Part shown: one piece after another, positions 35,426 through 45,079 of the stretch | How positions within the stretch are numbered: the first letter of the stretch is position 1 | Layout of the letters: every line of letters begins with the position of its first letter | NCBI RefSeq assembly: GCF_014192395.1 | Contig: NZ_JACHXW010000002.1 | Location: 310,001-374,000, forward strand | Reading direction: 5' to 3' | Length of the DNA: 64,000 nucleotides | DNA from: Paenibacillus endophyticus | GTDB taxonomy: Bacteria > Bacillota > Bacilli > Paenibacillales > Paenibacillaceae | Position numbers and translations under genes: made by a program | The notes under the pieces: generated by a model | Databases searched by the model: none | Told to the model about the DNA's origin: nothing | The model's input: the letters and a program-made list of their open reading frames with translations, nothing else

Positions 35426-36292
35426 TTATTGGCCTAATAAAATTTTGGCATAAGGAGAATCGATCGGAATCATAATGACCGGCTCATTCTTAAGCGTGGT
35501 CGTGTAGCTCTCAAGCGTCCGGTAGAAATTGTAGAACTGCGGATCGCTGCCGTATGCTTTGTTATAGATGACGGCAGCTTCGCGCTCGCCTTCCGCGACG
35601 ATTTTTTTGGCGTCTGCCTGCGCCTGTGCAAGCAGCTCAGTCGCAGTACGGTCCGCTTTGGACGTAATTTTGCGCGACTCCTCATCACCCTCGGACAAGT
35701 ATCTTGCCGCAATGGACTGGCGGTCGGAGATCATGCGGTTGTATACGCTCTGCTTGTTCTCCTCCGGCAAGTCCGTACGCTTGATGCGAACGTCAATGAC
35801 TTCGATGCCGTAGTTGTCTCTGGTCAACGCCGTCACGACATCTTTGGTGATCTCGTCATTGATGTTGCCCCGCGCCGTGTTCTCACTGATGATGTTGTCG
35901 TAATTGACCTCGGACAGCTTCCGTCTAACCGAGTTGTACACGGCCTCGTCGATTCGCTGAATGCCTCCGCTTACCGATTGCACCGTTCTCAAAAACTGCG
36001 ATGCGTTCGTAATGCGCCAAACGGTATAGTTATCTACCACGATTGGCTTCTGGTCCTTAGTCAGTATGGTCGTCGGGCTGCTCTCATAGGTCATTTGATA
36101 TTTCGGCAGCGTCGACACGTTTTCAATGAACGGCAGCTTGAACTTCAAGCCTGGATCGGGAACGGCTCGCATCGCTTCTCCGAACCGCAGCACAACCTTG
36201 TATTCGCCTTCCTTCACGATAAACATCGAGCCTGAGCCTAGAATAACGACGGCCAGCACAATGATTATGGTTATCCAATGGTTTCTTTTCAT
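35426..36292 (-). CDS. hflC: Membrane protease modulator HflC (SPFH/band 7)
   Basis: A 288-residue SPFH-family protein: N-terminal membrane helix (IIIVLAVVILGSGSMFIV), then the band 7 domain with EGEYKVVLRFGEAMRAVPDPGLKFKLPF. The C-terminal coiled part has EGEREAAVIYNKAYGSDPQFYNFYRTLESY, the HflC signature. With HflK it forms a membrane complex that restrains the FtsH protease. The ATG overlaps the hflK stop by 4 bases. A terminator follows. Confidence 0.93.
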   Translation of the reverse strand: MKRNHWITIIIVLAVVILGSGSMFIVKEGEYKVVLRFGEAMRAVPDPGLKFKLPFIENVSTLPKYQMTYESSPTTILTKDQKPIVVDNYTVWRITNASQFLRTVQSVSGGIQRIDEAVYNSVRRKLSEVNYDNIISENTARGNINDEITKDVVTALTRDNYGIEVIDVRIKRTDLPEENKQSVYNRMISDRQSIAARYLSEGDEESRKITSKADRTATELLAQAQADAKKIVAEGEREAAVIYNKAYGSDPQFYNFYRTLESYTTTLKNEPVIMIPIDSPYAKILLGQ

Positions 36293-37380
36293 TGCGCGTC
36301 ACCTCCTTGGGGAGCTTCCGAAGCAGGCGGCGTTGTGGCAGGCGGCGTTGTGGCAGGCGGCGAAACTGTGCTGCCACTGCCGCTCTTCAGCAGCTCATTC
36401 AAAGGAAGGTAGTTGACGGTATCGCTGTTTGAATTCGTAATGAAAATTTTGGCGCTCGGCAATATTTTCTCGAGCGTCTCCAGCACCAAGCGGCTTTGGG
36501 TAACGTTCGGGTTGTTTTTGTATTCGCCGAATATCGCATTGAATTTGGCGACATCGCCCTCCGCGTTCAGGATACGCGATTTCTTCTGGCCTTCCGCGTT
36601 CTCAAGTAGAGCCTGCGCTTCACCGCGCGCTTTCGGTATGCGGTCGTTCTCATACTTCGCGGCATTGTTGATCTTGGTATTCTTTTCCTCGCGAGCATTC
36701 GTTACTTCGCGGAACGCTTCCGCTACTTGGCCGCTCGGAGGCTCGATATCCTGAAATTTAATATCGATAATTTGAATGCCCGTTTTATACTTGGCCTGCA
36801 GCTCGATCAGCTTTTCCCTAACTTTATCCTGAATGACCGTTTTACCATCGGTAATCGCATAATCCAGCTTCTCCGAACCGATTACTGCACGGATCGAAGA
36901 GCTGGCCGCATTGCGCAAAAACTGCTCTGCATCCGAGATATTGTATAAGTAATCATGAATATTGCTAATTTTCCACTGCACAACCGCATCTGCCGACACG
37001 ATATTCTCATCGCCCGTAATCATCATCGCTTCCTCATCCACTGGGATGGATTCCGAGCCCTCTTGCCGGTAGCCGATATGAATGCGCTGCGTCAGCTCCG
37101 CCGGAACGGTGATGACCTGCTGAATCGGATAAGGCCATTTGAAATGCAGCCCCGCTGAAGTTTCGTTGGAATACTTCCCGAACGTAAGGATAGCTGCTCT
37201 CTCCTGCTCCTGCACCGTGTAGAAGGAAGTTGATCCTACGTAAATAACGACGACTGCGGCAACTGCTCCGAATATAATTTTCTTTAATGTACCCGGTTTC
37301 AGCTCTGGCGGCCGCCGTCCGCCGCCCATGCTATGATTCTGCGGCTGGTTCTGGTTCTGATCCATGAAACTCAATGACAT
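36289..37380 (-). CDS. hflK: Membrane protease modulator HflK (SPFH/band 7)
   Basis: A 363-residue SPFH protein: hydrophilic N-terminal tail rich in Asn/Gln, membrane helix (IIFGAVAAVVVIYVGSTSFY), band 7 domain with ERAAILTFGKYSNETSAGLHFKWPYPIQ and DENIVSADAVVQWKISN, then a helical C-terminal part. The extreme C terminus has a PPATT repeat encoded by a 15-bp tandem repeat (about 36323-36363). The start at 37380 is preferred because AAAGGGGAGAG lies just upstream; the ATG at 37398 has no site. First gene of the hflKC unit, which sits between two GH-D genes without obvious functional link. Confidence 0.92.
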   Translation of the reverse strand: MSLSFMDQNQNQPQNHSMGGGRRPPELKPGTLKKIIFGAVAAVVVIYVGSTSFYTVQEQERAAILTFGKYSNETSAGLHFKWPYPIQQVITVPAELTQRIHIGYRQEGSESIPVDEEAMMITGDENIVSADAVVQWKISNIHDYLYNISDAEQFLRNAASSSIRAVIGSEKLDYAITDGKTVIQDKVREKLIELQAKYKTGIQIIDIKFQDIEPPSGQVAEAFREVTNAREEKNTKINNAAKYENDRIPKARGEAQALLENAEGQKKSRILNAEGDVAKFNAIFGEYKNNPNVTQSRLVLETLEKILPSAKIFITNSNSDTVNYLPLNELLKSGSGSTVSPPATTPPATTPPASEAPQGGDAQ

Positions 37381-37545
37381 CTCTCCCCTTTCAAGCATCT
37401 CTTAGATATGCGATCAGAAATCGCTATAGGGGATAATACGGGAAAGTAAGCCAAAGGTCACGGATTTTTCGCAAATTGTATGGTTTTTATGAATAAACAA
37501 TCATTTCTCTTCGTTTTTCTACGATTTAAGCTGCTTATCCTTCGA

Positions 37546-39606
37546 TTAAGCTTGTTTAAACAGCAGCAGCCTCGACTCGGCAGGCGCCAGCTCGATGCCA
37601 TGCTCGCCGATTCCCGCTTCCAAATTAAGCTCTTGCCCGCTCCACAAATCTCGAACAACTATCCCCTTAGAGGAATCTATGCCAAGTCTCGCAAATGATG
37701 CAAGGATTGTGCTTCCCGCATCTCCGTCGAAGTTAAATGCGGCCGCATACACGCCGTTCTCGGTATGAAGCGCGAACAAATTCTCTCCCTTGCTGCCGCT
37801 TCTTCCCTCAACGGGCTTAAAGGTTTGCCCCCTGCGCGCAAGTGCCATAACCTCGCGGTTCGTCATCCATTCCTTCGCCCGCCTTGCCGCCTCCGGCTCG
37901 CGGTAATCATCGCCGAGCAGCAAGGACGTGCCTGCAATTACGGCGCTGTTCAAGCGGCTTCTACCCTCATGCTCGGTGGTTGCGCGCTGGTTGTCGCTCT
38001 TGTACAGCACCACGTGATCCGGGTCGTTGTACCGATAGAGGTTGTCGTTAATCCACCATCCGTAAGTTAACGCATTAAGCATATATTCGGTATCGCTAAT
38101 CATTCCGAAAGCGTCGCAGGATACGCGGCGGCTGTGCGCATAGCCATGCGGGAACAGCGGAGCGATGGACAAATTGATCAAGAACGGACGACCGACCCGC
38201 TCTGGGGCAAGCGTATCCCTAACAATCGCCATCCCTATGTTATAGGCCTGAATACCCGTCCGAACGCTCTCATCATGGAAAATTCCTTCCATTGCGCCAT
38301 GCGTCAGGAAGTCGAGCTTCACGTAGTCAAATCCGAGCTCTACGAAGCTGTCCAGGCTTCTCTTGATCCGCTCCTGCGCTTCCGGATGCGTCGGATCGAT
38401 CGGGAACGCGCCATCCAGCTTCGGAAGCGGCTGCCCAGCCTGGTCCTTGATGAGAATATCACGGTAGAGCACGCGGCCATCCGTTCCTTCCACAGGTGAA
38501 TCCGGGTTGCTCCCCCAGAACGCGAACGGCGTATAATAGATGCCTGGCTTCTGACCGTTCCCTTTCACCCTTCGAACGGCATCTCTAAGCTGTTCCTCGG
38601 GCAGGCTGTTCCAAAATGCGTCAAAATTCACGTACAAGCTGTCATTGTCGTCGGCGAAGCCGTTTTGCTGCAGCTCCTTGGCAAAGAAATCGGAGGTATG
38701 CGTGTACACGTCGTAATCCAGCTTGCTCATAACGGCCGACCAGCTGTTCCAGCCCATCGGAATTCCGCCTACCCAAGGAAGTGCCGGTGTAAGCACAGCA
38801 TTGGCCTTGCCGTATTGCTCAAGCCCGTCGCGATAATCGGCGAACGCGCCTACGAAGATCGTCGGCGATACGATGCTTTTCCCGCGAAGAGCCCCGTGCG
38901 CCAATGTGTCTCTCGTCTGCATGTCGGCTGCGCCGCCAAAGACGCGCAGCCGTCCGACTGCTTCTGCAAAGGTGCCTTCTACGACGATACCCGTTTTCCA
39001 GCTGTCATGCGTAACCGATCCAATGACAAAACCGTTCCTGCTTTGCGAACGGTATATCGCTGTCGTCTCGTAGCTCTGGACGCTGCAAGGTATCGCGTGG
39101 GAAGCAAAGCGCACCCATTTATCGTTATCGAAGGGAATGAACAGCGTTCTGATCTCCTCAACCGGCCCCGTGCTATCGCCGAATTCAGCTACGCTTCCAT
39201 CGTTCAAATAAGCGGCAAGCGGCGTCAGTTCATTCGTCTCCCATTCGAATTCACTTTCGGCCTCAAGCTCTGTCAGCAAATACGGCAGCTGCTCGTACAT
39301 CCGGAAATGCTGGCGCAGCGTCGGCTTGCCAGGTTCCTCATGTTCAAAGCTCCAGCGCAAGCCTTTGCCAAACCCGTCCTCGATTGGTTGAATCTTGGAC
39401 TCATGAACGAGATGTTTGCTGTAAAAGGCAGTACGCAGCTGCGCCAGCCCATAGCGTGCTTCTGCATAAAGGCCGTTCAAGGCTTCGCCGCTGCTCCAGT
39501 TCAGCGTAAGCTCGCCGCTCGCGAGGTTTGCGGTTGCCTGAACAACCCCATTAGCCACTATAAATTCACCTTGTCCGTGCTCGATTTTGAATGTTCCGAT
39601 TTCCAT
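37546..39606 (-). CDS. Cytoplasmic clan GH-D alpha-galactosidase-like protein
   Basis: A 686-residue protein without signal peptide. The N-terminal beta-domain is followed by a clan GH-D barrel with IPMGWNSWSAVMSKLDY, LYVNFDAFWNSLPEEQL, GIYYTPFAFWGSNPDSPVEG and FDYVKLDFLTHGAMEG, in which Asp432 is the likely nucleophile. It aligns over most of its length with the secreted protein at 46931 (same VGAFADYRDGLEQYGKANAV and VEGT motifs), so it is the intracellular counterpart of that enzyme. The ATG at 39606 is 9 bases from AGAGGAG; the ATG at 39612 is only 3 bases from it. It follows the Lpl-type importer C genes, so an imported oligosaccharide is the probable substrate; exact linkage unknown. 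Confidence 0.85.
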   Translation of the reverse strand: MEIGTFKIEHGQGEFIVANGVVQATANLASGELTLNWSSGEALNGLYAEARYGLAQLRTAFYSKHLVHESKIQPIEDGFGKGLRWSFEHEEPGKPTLRQHFRMYEQLPYLLTELEAESEFEWETNELTPLAAYLNDGSVAEFGDSTGPVEEIRTLFIPFDNDKWVRFASHAIPCSVQSYETTAIYRSQSRNGFVIGSVTHDSWKTGIVVEGTFAEAVGRLRVFGGAADMQTRDTLAHGALRGKSIVSPTIFVGAFADYRDGLEQYGKANAVLTPALPWVGGIPMGWNSWSAVMSKLDYDVYTHTSDFFAKELQQNGFADDNDSLYVNFDAFWNSLPEEQLRDAVRRVKGNGQKPGIYYTPFAFWGSNPDSPVEGTDGRVLYRDILIKDQAGQPLPKLDGAFPIDPTHPEAQERIKRSLDSFVELGFDYVKLDFLTHGAMEGIFHDESVRTGIQAYNIGMAIVRDTLAPERVGRPFLINLSIAPLFPHGYAHSRRVSCDAFGMISDTEYMLNALTYGWWINDNLYRYNDPDHVVLYKSDNQRATTEHEGRSRLNSAVIAGTSLLLGDDYREPEAARRAKEWMTNREVMALARRGQTFKPVEGRSGSKGENLFALHTENGVYAAAFNFDGDAGSTILASFARLGIDSSKGIVVRDLWSGQELNLEAGIGEHGIELAPAESRLLLFKQA

Positions 39607-39672
39607 CTTCATCAGCTCCTCTAATAAAATGAAAGGAGGCCGGCTGAGCCGGCCCCCTTTGCGCCGTTTGGA

Positions 39673-41295
39673 TTATTTCCAAAGCTCCACGCGTTCTTTG
39701 TAGTTTGTCGTAAAGATAGCTTCAACCTTCTCGTCGCCGGCTGCTTTCATGTCGCTCAGCATTTTGTCATAGATCGTGCCTGCATCCTCAGCGGTCTTAG
39801 CCATAATCGCTTTCGTCAATGCTTGTTTCGTAATGTCGTTCACCTTCTGCTCATTCAATGCTTCGGGTGTTCCGCCCTGCGGCCCCAATGCGTCATAGAG
39901 GACGGTATCGTAAACGGAATCAGACAAGTTCTTGATCGCCATTTGGTCGACAACTCCACGCTCGTAACGGCCAGCAAGGTCATAAGGCGTTCCGTCTGTG
40001 CCTTTGCCGTTCTTGATAAACCAAGTCCATTTGCGGATACCAGTAGACTTCGCATAGTTGTTGAAATCATTTTTAAAGCCTGCCAGTACTTCAGGGCGAG
40101 GCGTGCGTTTGCCATCCTTCATATCCCAGTGAACGCCTTCGACGCCCCACATCAAGAGGTACTGCCCTTCCTCGCTAGCAAGGAAGTTCATAAATTTCAT
40201 CGTGCGCTCTGGATTTTTGTTTTTCTTCGTGATCGTAATCGCGTCCCAGCCCAGCGAGCTGCGTCCGCCGTACGTCGTTTTGCCCGGATCTACGCCATCG
40301 GCAACCACTTTATACGGGAATAGCTGCGACTGCTCGCCGCGATCCTTCAATAAGATCGTATTTGCCGCGCCTGGATCCCAGTAGGAGCCGGTCGTTGAGA
40401 AAACGTTGCCCGTAGCTAGCTTTTGCTCCCATACCTGCTTCTTGTTAATCGCCCATTCCTTGTCGAGCAGGCCGCTGCGGTACAAGTCATTCATATACAT
40501 AACCATGTCGCGGTATTTAGGATCTTTGACATCAAATTGGATTTGGCCGTTGTTTTCGTAGAATTGTTTCAAGCCAAACATTCCCTTGAACGTGCCGAAC
40601 GATCCGCCAAAGTTTTCGCCATCCATCGTAAGCGCTGTCGTTTCCTTGCCTTCGATCGTCGGGTATTTTGCTTTAAAATCTTGCAGCAGCTGCTTGAACT
40701 CGGAAGCGGTGAACGGCACGCCGCCCTCTGCCTTATCCGGAGCAAGCTCCTTCAAAATATCTTTACGGATATTGAAGCTGTAAACCGGTTCATTTTCCAC
40801 GCCGTACCAATTGGATAGGTAGTAGTTTTTCCCGTCCTTGTAGCGTGTTTTGTTCAATACATCGCCATACATCGTCGTTACGTCAGGGCCATACTCATCG
40901 ATAAGATCATTTAATGGGATAATGGCGCCTGATTCGATATATTTATTAACGAGATCGCTTCTGCGGTCAAACAAAATCATGTCCGGCAAATCGTCGCTCG
41001 CCAGCATCAGGTTAAGCTTCTCCGCTGGATTGCCCGTCGGCTGCTGGATTTCAACCGTAATGCCCGTACGCTTCGTAATTTCCGCCGCAACGGCATTGCT
41101 GAATTTATCGCCCGTATTTTTATCGAAAAAAGTAATGGTCAACGGCTCATTAGCATCCGCATTCCCAGAAGCAGCATTCCCCTCGGCCGGAGAATTGCCG
41201 TTATTTTTTGAATTATTATTGGAGCCGCAAGCGGATAACACCGAAATCACAACGATAGCGCTTAGAAACATAACTAGCCATTTTTTCATTTTCAT
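39673..41295 (-). CDS. Sugar-binding lipoprotein, LplA type (importer C)
   Basis: A 540-residue lipoprotein with signal peptide and lipobox SVLSAC, then an Asn-rich linker and a long LplA-type solute-binding domain (NLMLASDDLPDMILFDRRSDLV near 85, KNPERTMKFMNFLASEEGQY near 355). AGGGGGAT lies 7 bases before the ATG at 41295. Together with the two permeases upstream it forms importer C; the GH-D enzyme follows 66 bases downstream, so binding protein and enzyme probably handle the same oligosaccharide. Confidence 0.94.
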   Translation of the reverse strand: MKMKKWLVMFLSAIVVISVLSACGSNNNSKNNGNSPAEGNAASGNADANEPLTITFFDKNTGDKFSNAVAAEITKRTGITVEIQQPTGNPAEKLNLMLASDDLPDMILFDRRSDLVNKYIESGAIIPLNDLIDEYGPDVTTMYGDVLNKTRYKDGKNYYLSNWYGVENEPVYSFNIRKDILKELAPDKAEGGVPFTASEFKQLLQDFKAKYPTIEGKETTALTMDGENFGGSFGTFKGMFGLKQFYENNGQIQFDVKDPKYRDMVMYMNDLYRSGLLDKEWAINKKQVWEQKLATGNVFSTTGSYWDPGAANTILLKDRGEQSQLFPYKVVADGVDPGKTTYGGRSSLGWDAITITKKNKNPERTMKFMNFLASEEGQYLLMWGVEGVHWDMKDGKRTPRPEVLAGFKNDFNNYAKSTGIRKWTWFIKNGKGTDGTPYDLAGRYERGVVDQMAIKNLSDSVYDTVLYDALGPQGGTPEALNEQKVNDITKQALTKAIMAKTAEDAGTIYDKMLSDMKAAGDEKVEAIFTTNYKERVELWK

Positions 41296-41397
41296 CGTAT
41301 AAATCCCCCTTGTTCGTGATCTTATTATAGTACATTTTCAATAAAAAACATTGCGCCTTAGCGATCGCATCACCTCCACTAATAGTGCTTCGCATGG

Positions 41398-42285
41398 CTA
41401 GCTCTTAACAGCGCCCAGCGTCATGCCTTTCACGAAATACTTTTGAAGGAATGGATAAACCATCAAGATCGGCAGTGTTGCAACCATAGTCGCGGCCATC
41501 CGAATCGTATCCGGCGATACCGCCATCCGTTTGGATGCATCGGCAAGCTGCTGCGCATCGCCAACCATGGCCCCCGTCTGGTATTGATTCAGAATTTTAA
41601 CAAGCACCGCCTGCAGCGTTTTCAGATCTGAGCTGTAGGTGAAGACATAGGAATCGAACCACGAATTCCAGTGCATGATCGCCGTGAACATCCCGATGGT
41701 TGCAAGCACGGGCGTCGTCAGCGGCAAAATGATTTTAAAGAAAATTTGCATATAATTGGCGCCATCCATTTTGGCCGACTCGTCGAGCTCCTGAGGAAGC
41801 TGCTGCATGAAGGTCCGCACGATAATCATGTAGAAGACGTTCATCATGCTTGGCAATATAAAGACCATAAAATTGTCGATCAGGTGCAAGCTCTTAAGCA
41901 CCATGTAATAAGGAATCAGCCCGCCGCCAAAATACATCGTAAATACAAAGTACAAGGACCAGAAGCGATTGCCGACCAGCTCTTTCTTGCTGAGCGAGAA
42001 GGCCAGCATGCTGATGACGACGACTGCCAGCGGCGTACCGACGACCGTTCGCAGCACGGTTACTTTAATGGCCGTCCAGATCTCGCTGTCGGATAAAATT
42101 TGCTTATAGCTCGCCAAGCTGAAGTCTCTCGGCCACAGATACAAATTGCCTCGCAGCGTATCCTCGGCGCTATTCAATGAAATAATGAAAATATTCCAAA
42201 ACGGATAGAAGGTTACGATAAATACGGCGATGATGAATAAGTAAACGCCGGACATAAACAGAAAGTCATTTTTGGACTTGATCAT
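41398..42285 (-). CDS. Carbohydrate ABC transporter permease, LplC/YtcP type (importer C)
   Basis: A 295-residue CUT1 permease: six membrane segments, EAA loop QELDESAKMDGANYMQIFFKII near 175-196 and the C-terminal VYPFLQKYFVKGMTLGAVKS tail. The ATG at 42285 with GAGGAG about 9 bases upstream is preferred over an upstream frame that overlaps the LplB-type gene. Partner of the permease encoded 25 bases upstream. Confidence 0.95.
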   Translation of the reverse strand: MIKSKNDFLFMSGVYLFIIAVFIVTFYPFWNIFIISLNSAEDTLRGNLYLWPRDFSLASYKQILSDSEIWTAIKVTVLRTVVGTPLAVVVISMLAFSLSKKELVGNRFWSLYFVFTMYFGGGLIPYYMVLKSLHLIDNFMVFILPSMMNVFYMIIVRTFMQQLPQELDESAKMDGANYMQIFFKIILPLTTPVLATIGMFTAIMHWNSWFDSYVFTYSSDLKTLQAVLVKILNQYQTGAMVGDAQQLADASKRMAVSPDTIRMAATMVATLPILMVYPFLQKYFVKGMTLGAVKS

Positions 42286-42310
42286 AGCGTGATCTCCTCT
42301 TTCTTTTTTA

Positions 42311-43300
42311 CTAGAACAACGACTGCTCATTCATTTTTTTGGCCATCGTATTGACGCTTAGGACCAGGATGAAAGCGACGACCGATTTGAACAAACCGAC
42401 AGCTGCACCGTAAGAGAACATCCCGTTTTGCAAACCGTATTTATACGTATACGTATCGATAACTTCGGAATATTGGAGCACGGTATTGTTTTGCAGCAAA
42501 AATTGTTGATCGAAACCTGCGTTCAAAATGCCTCCAACAGCCAAAATAGCAAGAATGATGACCGTAGGTTTTATCGATGGCAAAGTAATGTGAAGTATCT
42601 GCTTCAAGCGGCTTGCTCCGTCAACCCTTGCTACTTCATATAGCTCTGGGTTGATAGCCGATATGGCGGCCAAGTACATAATGGCGTTAAAGCCCATATC
42701 CTTCCAGGTGTTCGATATCGCTATAATCCACCAGAACAAAGGTCCCTTCTGCATAAATTGTATCGGTTCATCAATAAATCCGAGACCTGTCAGTATATTA
42801 TTGAGGACGCCTCCGGAAGAGAGTACTGTAATGATGATATTTGCTGCGATTACCCACGAAATAAAGTGAGGCATATAGGACACCGTTTGAAAGGTTTTCT
42901 TAAACCAGCCGTTCCTCAGCTCGTTGATCATCAGAGCCAGTATGATCGGCATCGGAAAGCCAAACAGCAAGGATAGGAAGCTTTGAGCCAGCGTGTTCCG
43001 CATAACTCGGTAGAAGTCGCCATTCGTAAAGAAATAATTGAACCATTCCAGTCCGACGAATTCTGTCGTGAAAAACTGTCCGAAGAAGGAACCTCCGCCA
43101 GGCGAATAATTGATAAATGCCATGTACAAACCGAACATCGGGACGTACGAGAATAACAGTGTGACGATTAAAGCCGGCAGCATGAGCACATACAACAGCC
43201 GCTGCTCCTTCAGTCTCGCCCATACACTTGTCTTACTTATGCCGCGTTTCCCTTTAGGGGGTACGGATTTGCTTGGTTCCGCTTTCATTATTGATTCCAT
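42311..43300 (-). CDS. Carbohydrate ABC transporter permease, LplB/YteP type (importer C)
   Basis: A 329-residue CUT1 permease with a basic N-terminal tail, YVPMFGLYMAFINYSPGGG near 60-78 and the EAA loop LYEVARVDGASRLKQILHITLPSI near 220-243. ATG at 43300 lies 7 bases after AGGAGG; the open frame extends 14 codons further without a site. First gene of the importer C operon. The only promoter-like element upstream is a TATAAT at 43346-43341 with no -35 match, as expected for an activator-dependent promoter. Confidence 0.95.
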   Translation of the reverse strand: MESIMKAEPSKSVPPKGKRGISKTSVWARLKEQRLLYVLMLPALIVTLLFSYVPMFGLYMAFINYSPGGGSFFGQFFTTEFVGLEWFNYFFTNGDFYRVMRNTLAQSFLSLLFGFPMPIILALMINELRNGWFKKTFQTVSYMPHFISWVIAANIIITVLSSGGVLNNILTGLGFIDEPIQFMQKGPLFWWIIAISNTWKDMGFNAIMYLAAISAINPELYEVARVDGASRLKQILHITLPSIKPTVIILAILAVGGILNAGFDQQFLLQNNTVLQYSEVIDTYTYKYGLQNGMFSYGAAVGLFKSVVAFILVLSVNTMAKKMNEQSLF

Positions 43301-43491
43301 GTGGTAGCCTCCTGCCAGTCTTGCGTTGCTTTGTGTTTTCATTATAGGTCTGACGGACGGCTCATTCTATACAAGCATTTACCGATTTGTAACCCAAAGC
43401 GACACACTTCCAAATGCTCCATTGTTGAAATGCGTCATAGCGGATAAACTAGTTAAACATCCCGTTACATGAGATAAAGGTGGGGACAGGC
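43301..43491. promoter_or_regulatory. Divergent promoter region between importer C and its two-component genes
   Basis: On the minus strand TATAAT occurs at 43346-43341 without a recognisable -35 hexamer at 17 bases, which fits activation by the neighbouring YesN-type regulator. On the plus strand AAAGGTGG precedes the regulator ATG by 8 bases. The binding site of the regulator could not be read directly. Confidence 0.5.
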
Positions 43492-45063
43492 ATGTTTAGT
43501 ATTTTATTAGTGGATGACGAAGCGATAGAGCTCGAGACGATTGAGCATTATGTCCCGTGGGACAAAATCGGCATAACCGTGGCCGGTACCGCGCGCAACG
43601 GCAAGGAAGCGCTTGGCAAGCTGGCCGAGCTGAAGCCCGATATTATTTTGACGGATGTCCGCATGCCGATCATGGACGGTCTTGAGTTCGGCAGAAGGGC
43701 GAAGCAAATCGACAAAAACGTCAAGATCATCTATCTAAGCGGCCATAACGAGTTTCAATATATTAAGGCTGCGCTCAATATTGAAGCGACTGGCTACTTA
43801 TTGAAGCCGATTGATATGGAAGAGCTGCTTGCTCTTCTTGAGAAGGTGAAGAAAAAGTGCGAAGAGGATCAATTGGCGGATCAAAGCGGAGATTGGGTTC
43901 GCGAGAAGCTGATGATGCGAATGATTAGCGAGCCGGATCCGGCTGCCCGGTCGGAATGGATCAGGCGGTGGGAGCAAAGTGCGGCAGACTTTGTGCATGG
44001 CAGGCCGTTTACAGCCGCCTATGTGACCTTTGACTCGCCAGCGGCCTATCCCGCCCCTCAAGCATCTGCAGCTGTACCCGCCGACCGAACCGAATTCGTT
44101 CGGGCCTTTGCTAGTCAATCATGGGCATCTTATACAATCGTGGAGGCTGCGCCGCATGCGTTGTTTATACTTCATCAATGGAAGGAAGAACAACGCACAC
44201 CCGAATGGAGCGCTGACTTCTGGGATAGCTTTCAAGCGCAGCTGTCCGTCTCCCTCGGATTTGAGGTCACGATTGGCTTGTCTTCGCCGATGTCGGAGCT
44301 TGATCGGATTTGGGATGCCTATGTGCAGGCCCGCTCCTGCAATGAAGAGAAGTTTTACCGAACAGGCGGCGGAATTATAGTCCCTAATGATCTTAAACCA
44401 ACCGTGCAAACCGATGAGGATGTCGAGCAGACCGCCGCGAAGCTGGCTTCTTTTATTCAGGGTGGCGACATGGAACAAATTCGAATAGAGCTTGACTCTT
44501 TATTAGCACGCATTCAAAAAGAACGGATGGATCGGAATTTTGCTATACGTGCAGTTATTCGTTTATTGACCGCATTGGAGCAGCATTTCTCGATGCTGCT
44601 TGCAGGCTCGCTTAAGGAGCTGCTGCTGGCGGATCATTGGAAAGCGATTTCAATGATGCCCACTGCGGCGCATATCCAGGCCTATGTTCTTCATTTCTGC
44701 GATGAGATGAGAAAGGCCTCCAGTGAAAGGGAGATCGACCGCAATCAAGCGATCGCCGAGCAAATCGTCAGGATCATCGCCGAACGGCATCATTTGCCGC
44801 TAACGGTTGAAGAGATTGCCAAGGAGGTATACCTCTCGCCGAACTATATCCGCACGATTTTCAAAGAAAAGATGGGCGAGACCATTCTTGATTATTTGAC
44901 GAAGATCAGGATAAACCACGCTGCCGAGCTGCTGAAGGATAAAGCGCTAAAGGTGCGCGAGGTGGCTCATAGCGTCGGATATGAGAATGTCTCCTATTTT
45001 TGCTCGGTCTTCCACAAGCATAAGGGCAGTACCCCAAACGAATTTCGGAAAATGTATTTCTAG
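43492..45063 (+). CDS. Response regulator, YesN type with AraC domain (importer C system)
   Basis: A 523-residue regulator: receiver with LLVDDE, phospho-acceptor Asp55 in IILTDVRMP and Lys near 105 in LLKPIDME, an uncharacterised middle, and C-terminal AraC double helix-turn-helix (EIAKEVYLSPNYIRTIFKE; EVAHSVGYENVSYFCSVFHK). The ATG at 43492 follows AAAGGTGG by 8 bases; a GTG at 43480 lies within that site. Transcribed away from importer C and followed by its kinase 16 bases on. Likely activator of the divergent importer and GH-D genes. Confidence 0.95.
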   Translation: MFSILLVDDEAIELETIEHYVPWDKIGITVAGTARNGKEALGKLAELKPDIILTDVRMPIMDGLEFGRRAKQIDKNVKIIYLSGHNEFQYIKAALNIEATGYLLKPIDMEELLALLEKVKKKCEEDQLADQSGDWVREKLMMRMISEPDPAARSEWIRRWEQSAADFVHGRPFTAAYVTFDSPAAYPAPQASAAVPADRTEFVRAFASQSWASYTIVEAAPHALFILHQWKEEQRTPEWSADFWDSFQAQLSVSLGFEVTIGLSSPMSELDRIWDAYVQARSCNEEKFYRTGGGIIVPNDLKPTVQTDEDVEQTAAKLASFIQGGDMEQIRIELDSLLARIQKERMDRNFAIRAVIRLLTALEQHFSMLLAGSLKELLLADHWKAISMMPTAAHIQAYVLHFCDEMRKASSEREIDRNQAIAEQIVRIIAERHHLPLTVEEIAKEVYLSPNYIRTIFKEKMGETILDYLTKIRINHAAELLKDKALKVREVAHSVGYENVSYFCSVFHKHKGSTPNEFRKMYF

Positions 45064-45079
45064 GCTGGAGTGAGCAACC

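Noticed and set aside
36323..36363. 15-bp tandem repeat in hflK as a regulatory repeat
   Set aside because: It simply encodes a short PPATT linker repeat at the HflK C terminus, common in disordered tails.
42311..43342. Longer start for the importer C LplB-type permease at 43342, with a resemblance to the 93-bp repeat peptide
   Set aside because: AGGAGG stands 7 bases before ATG 43300, and the QSNARL resemblance is short and not supported at DNA level.
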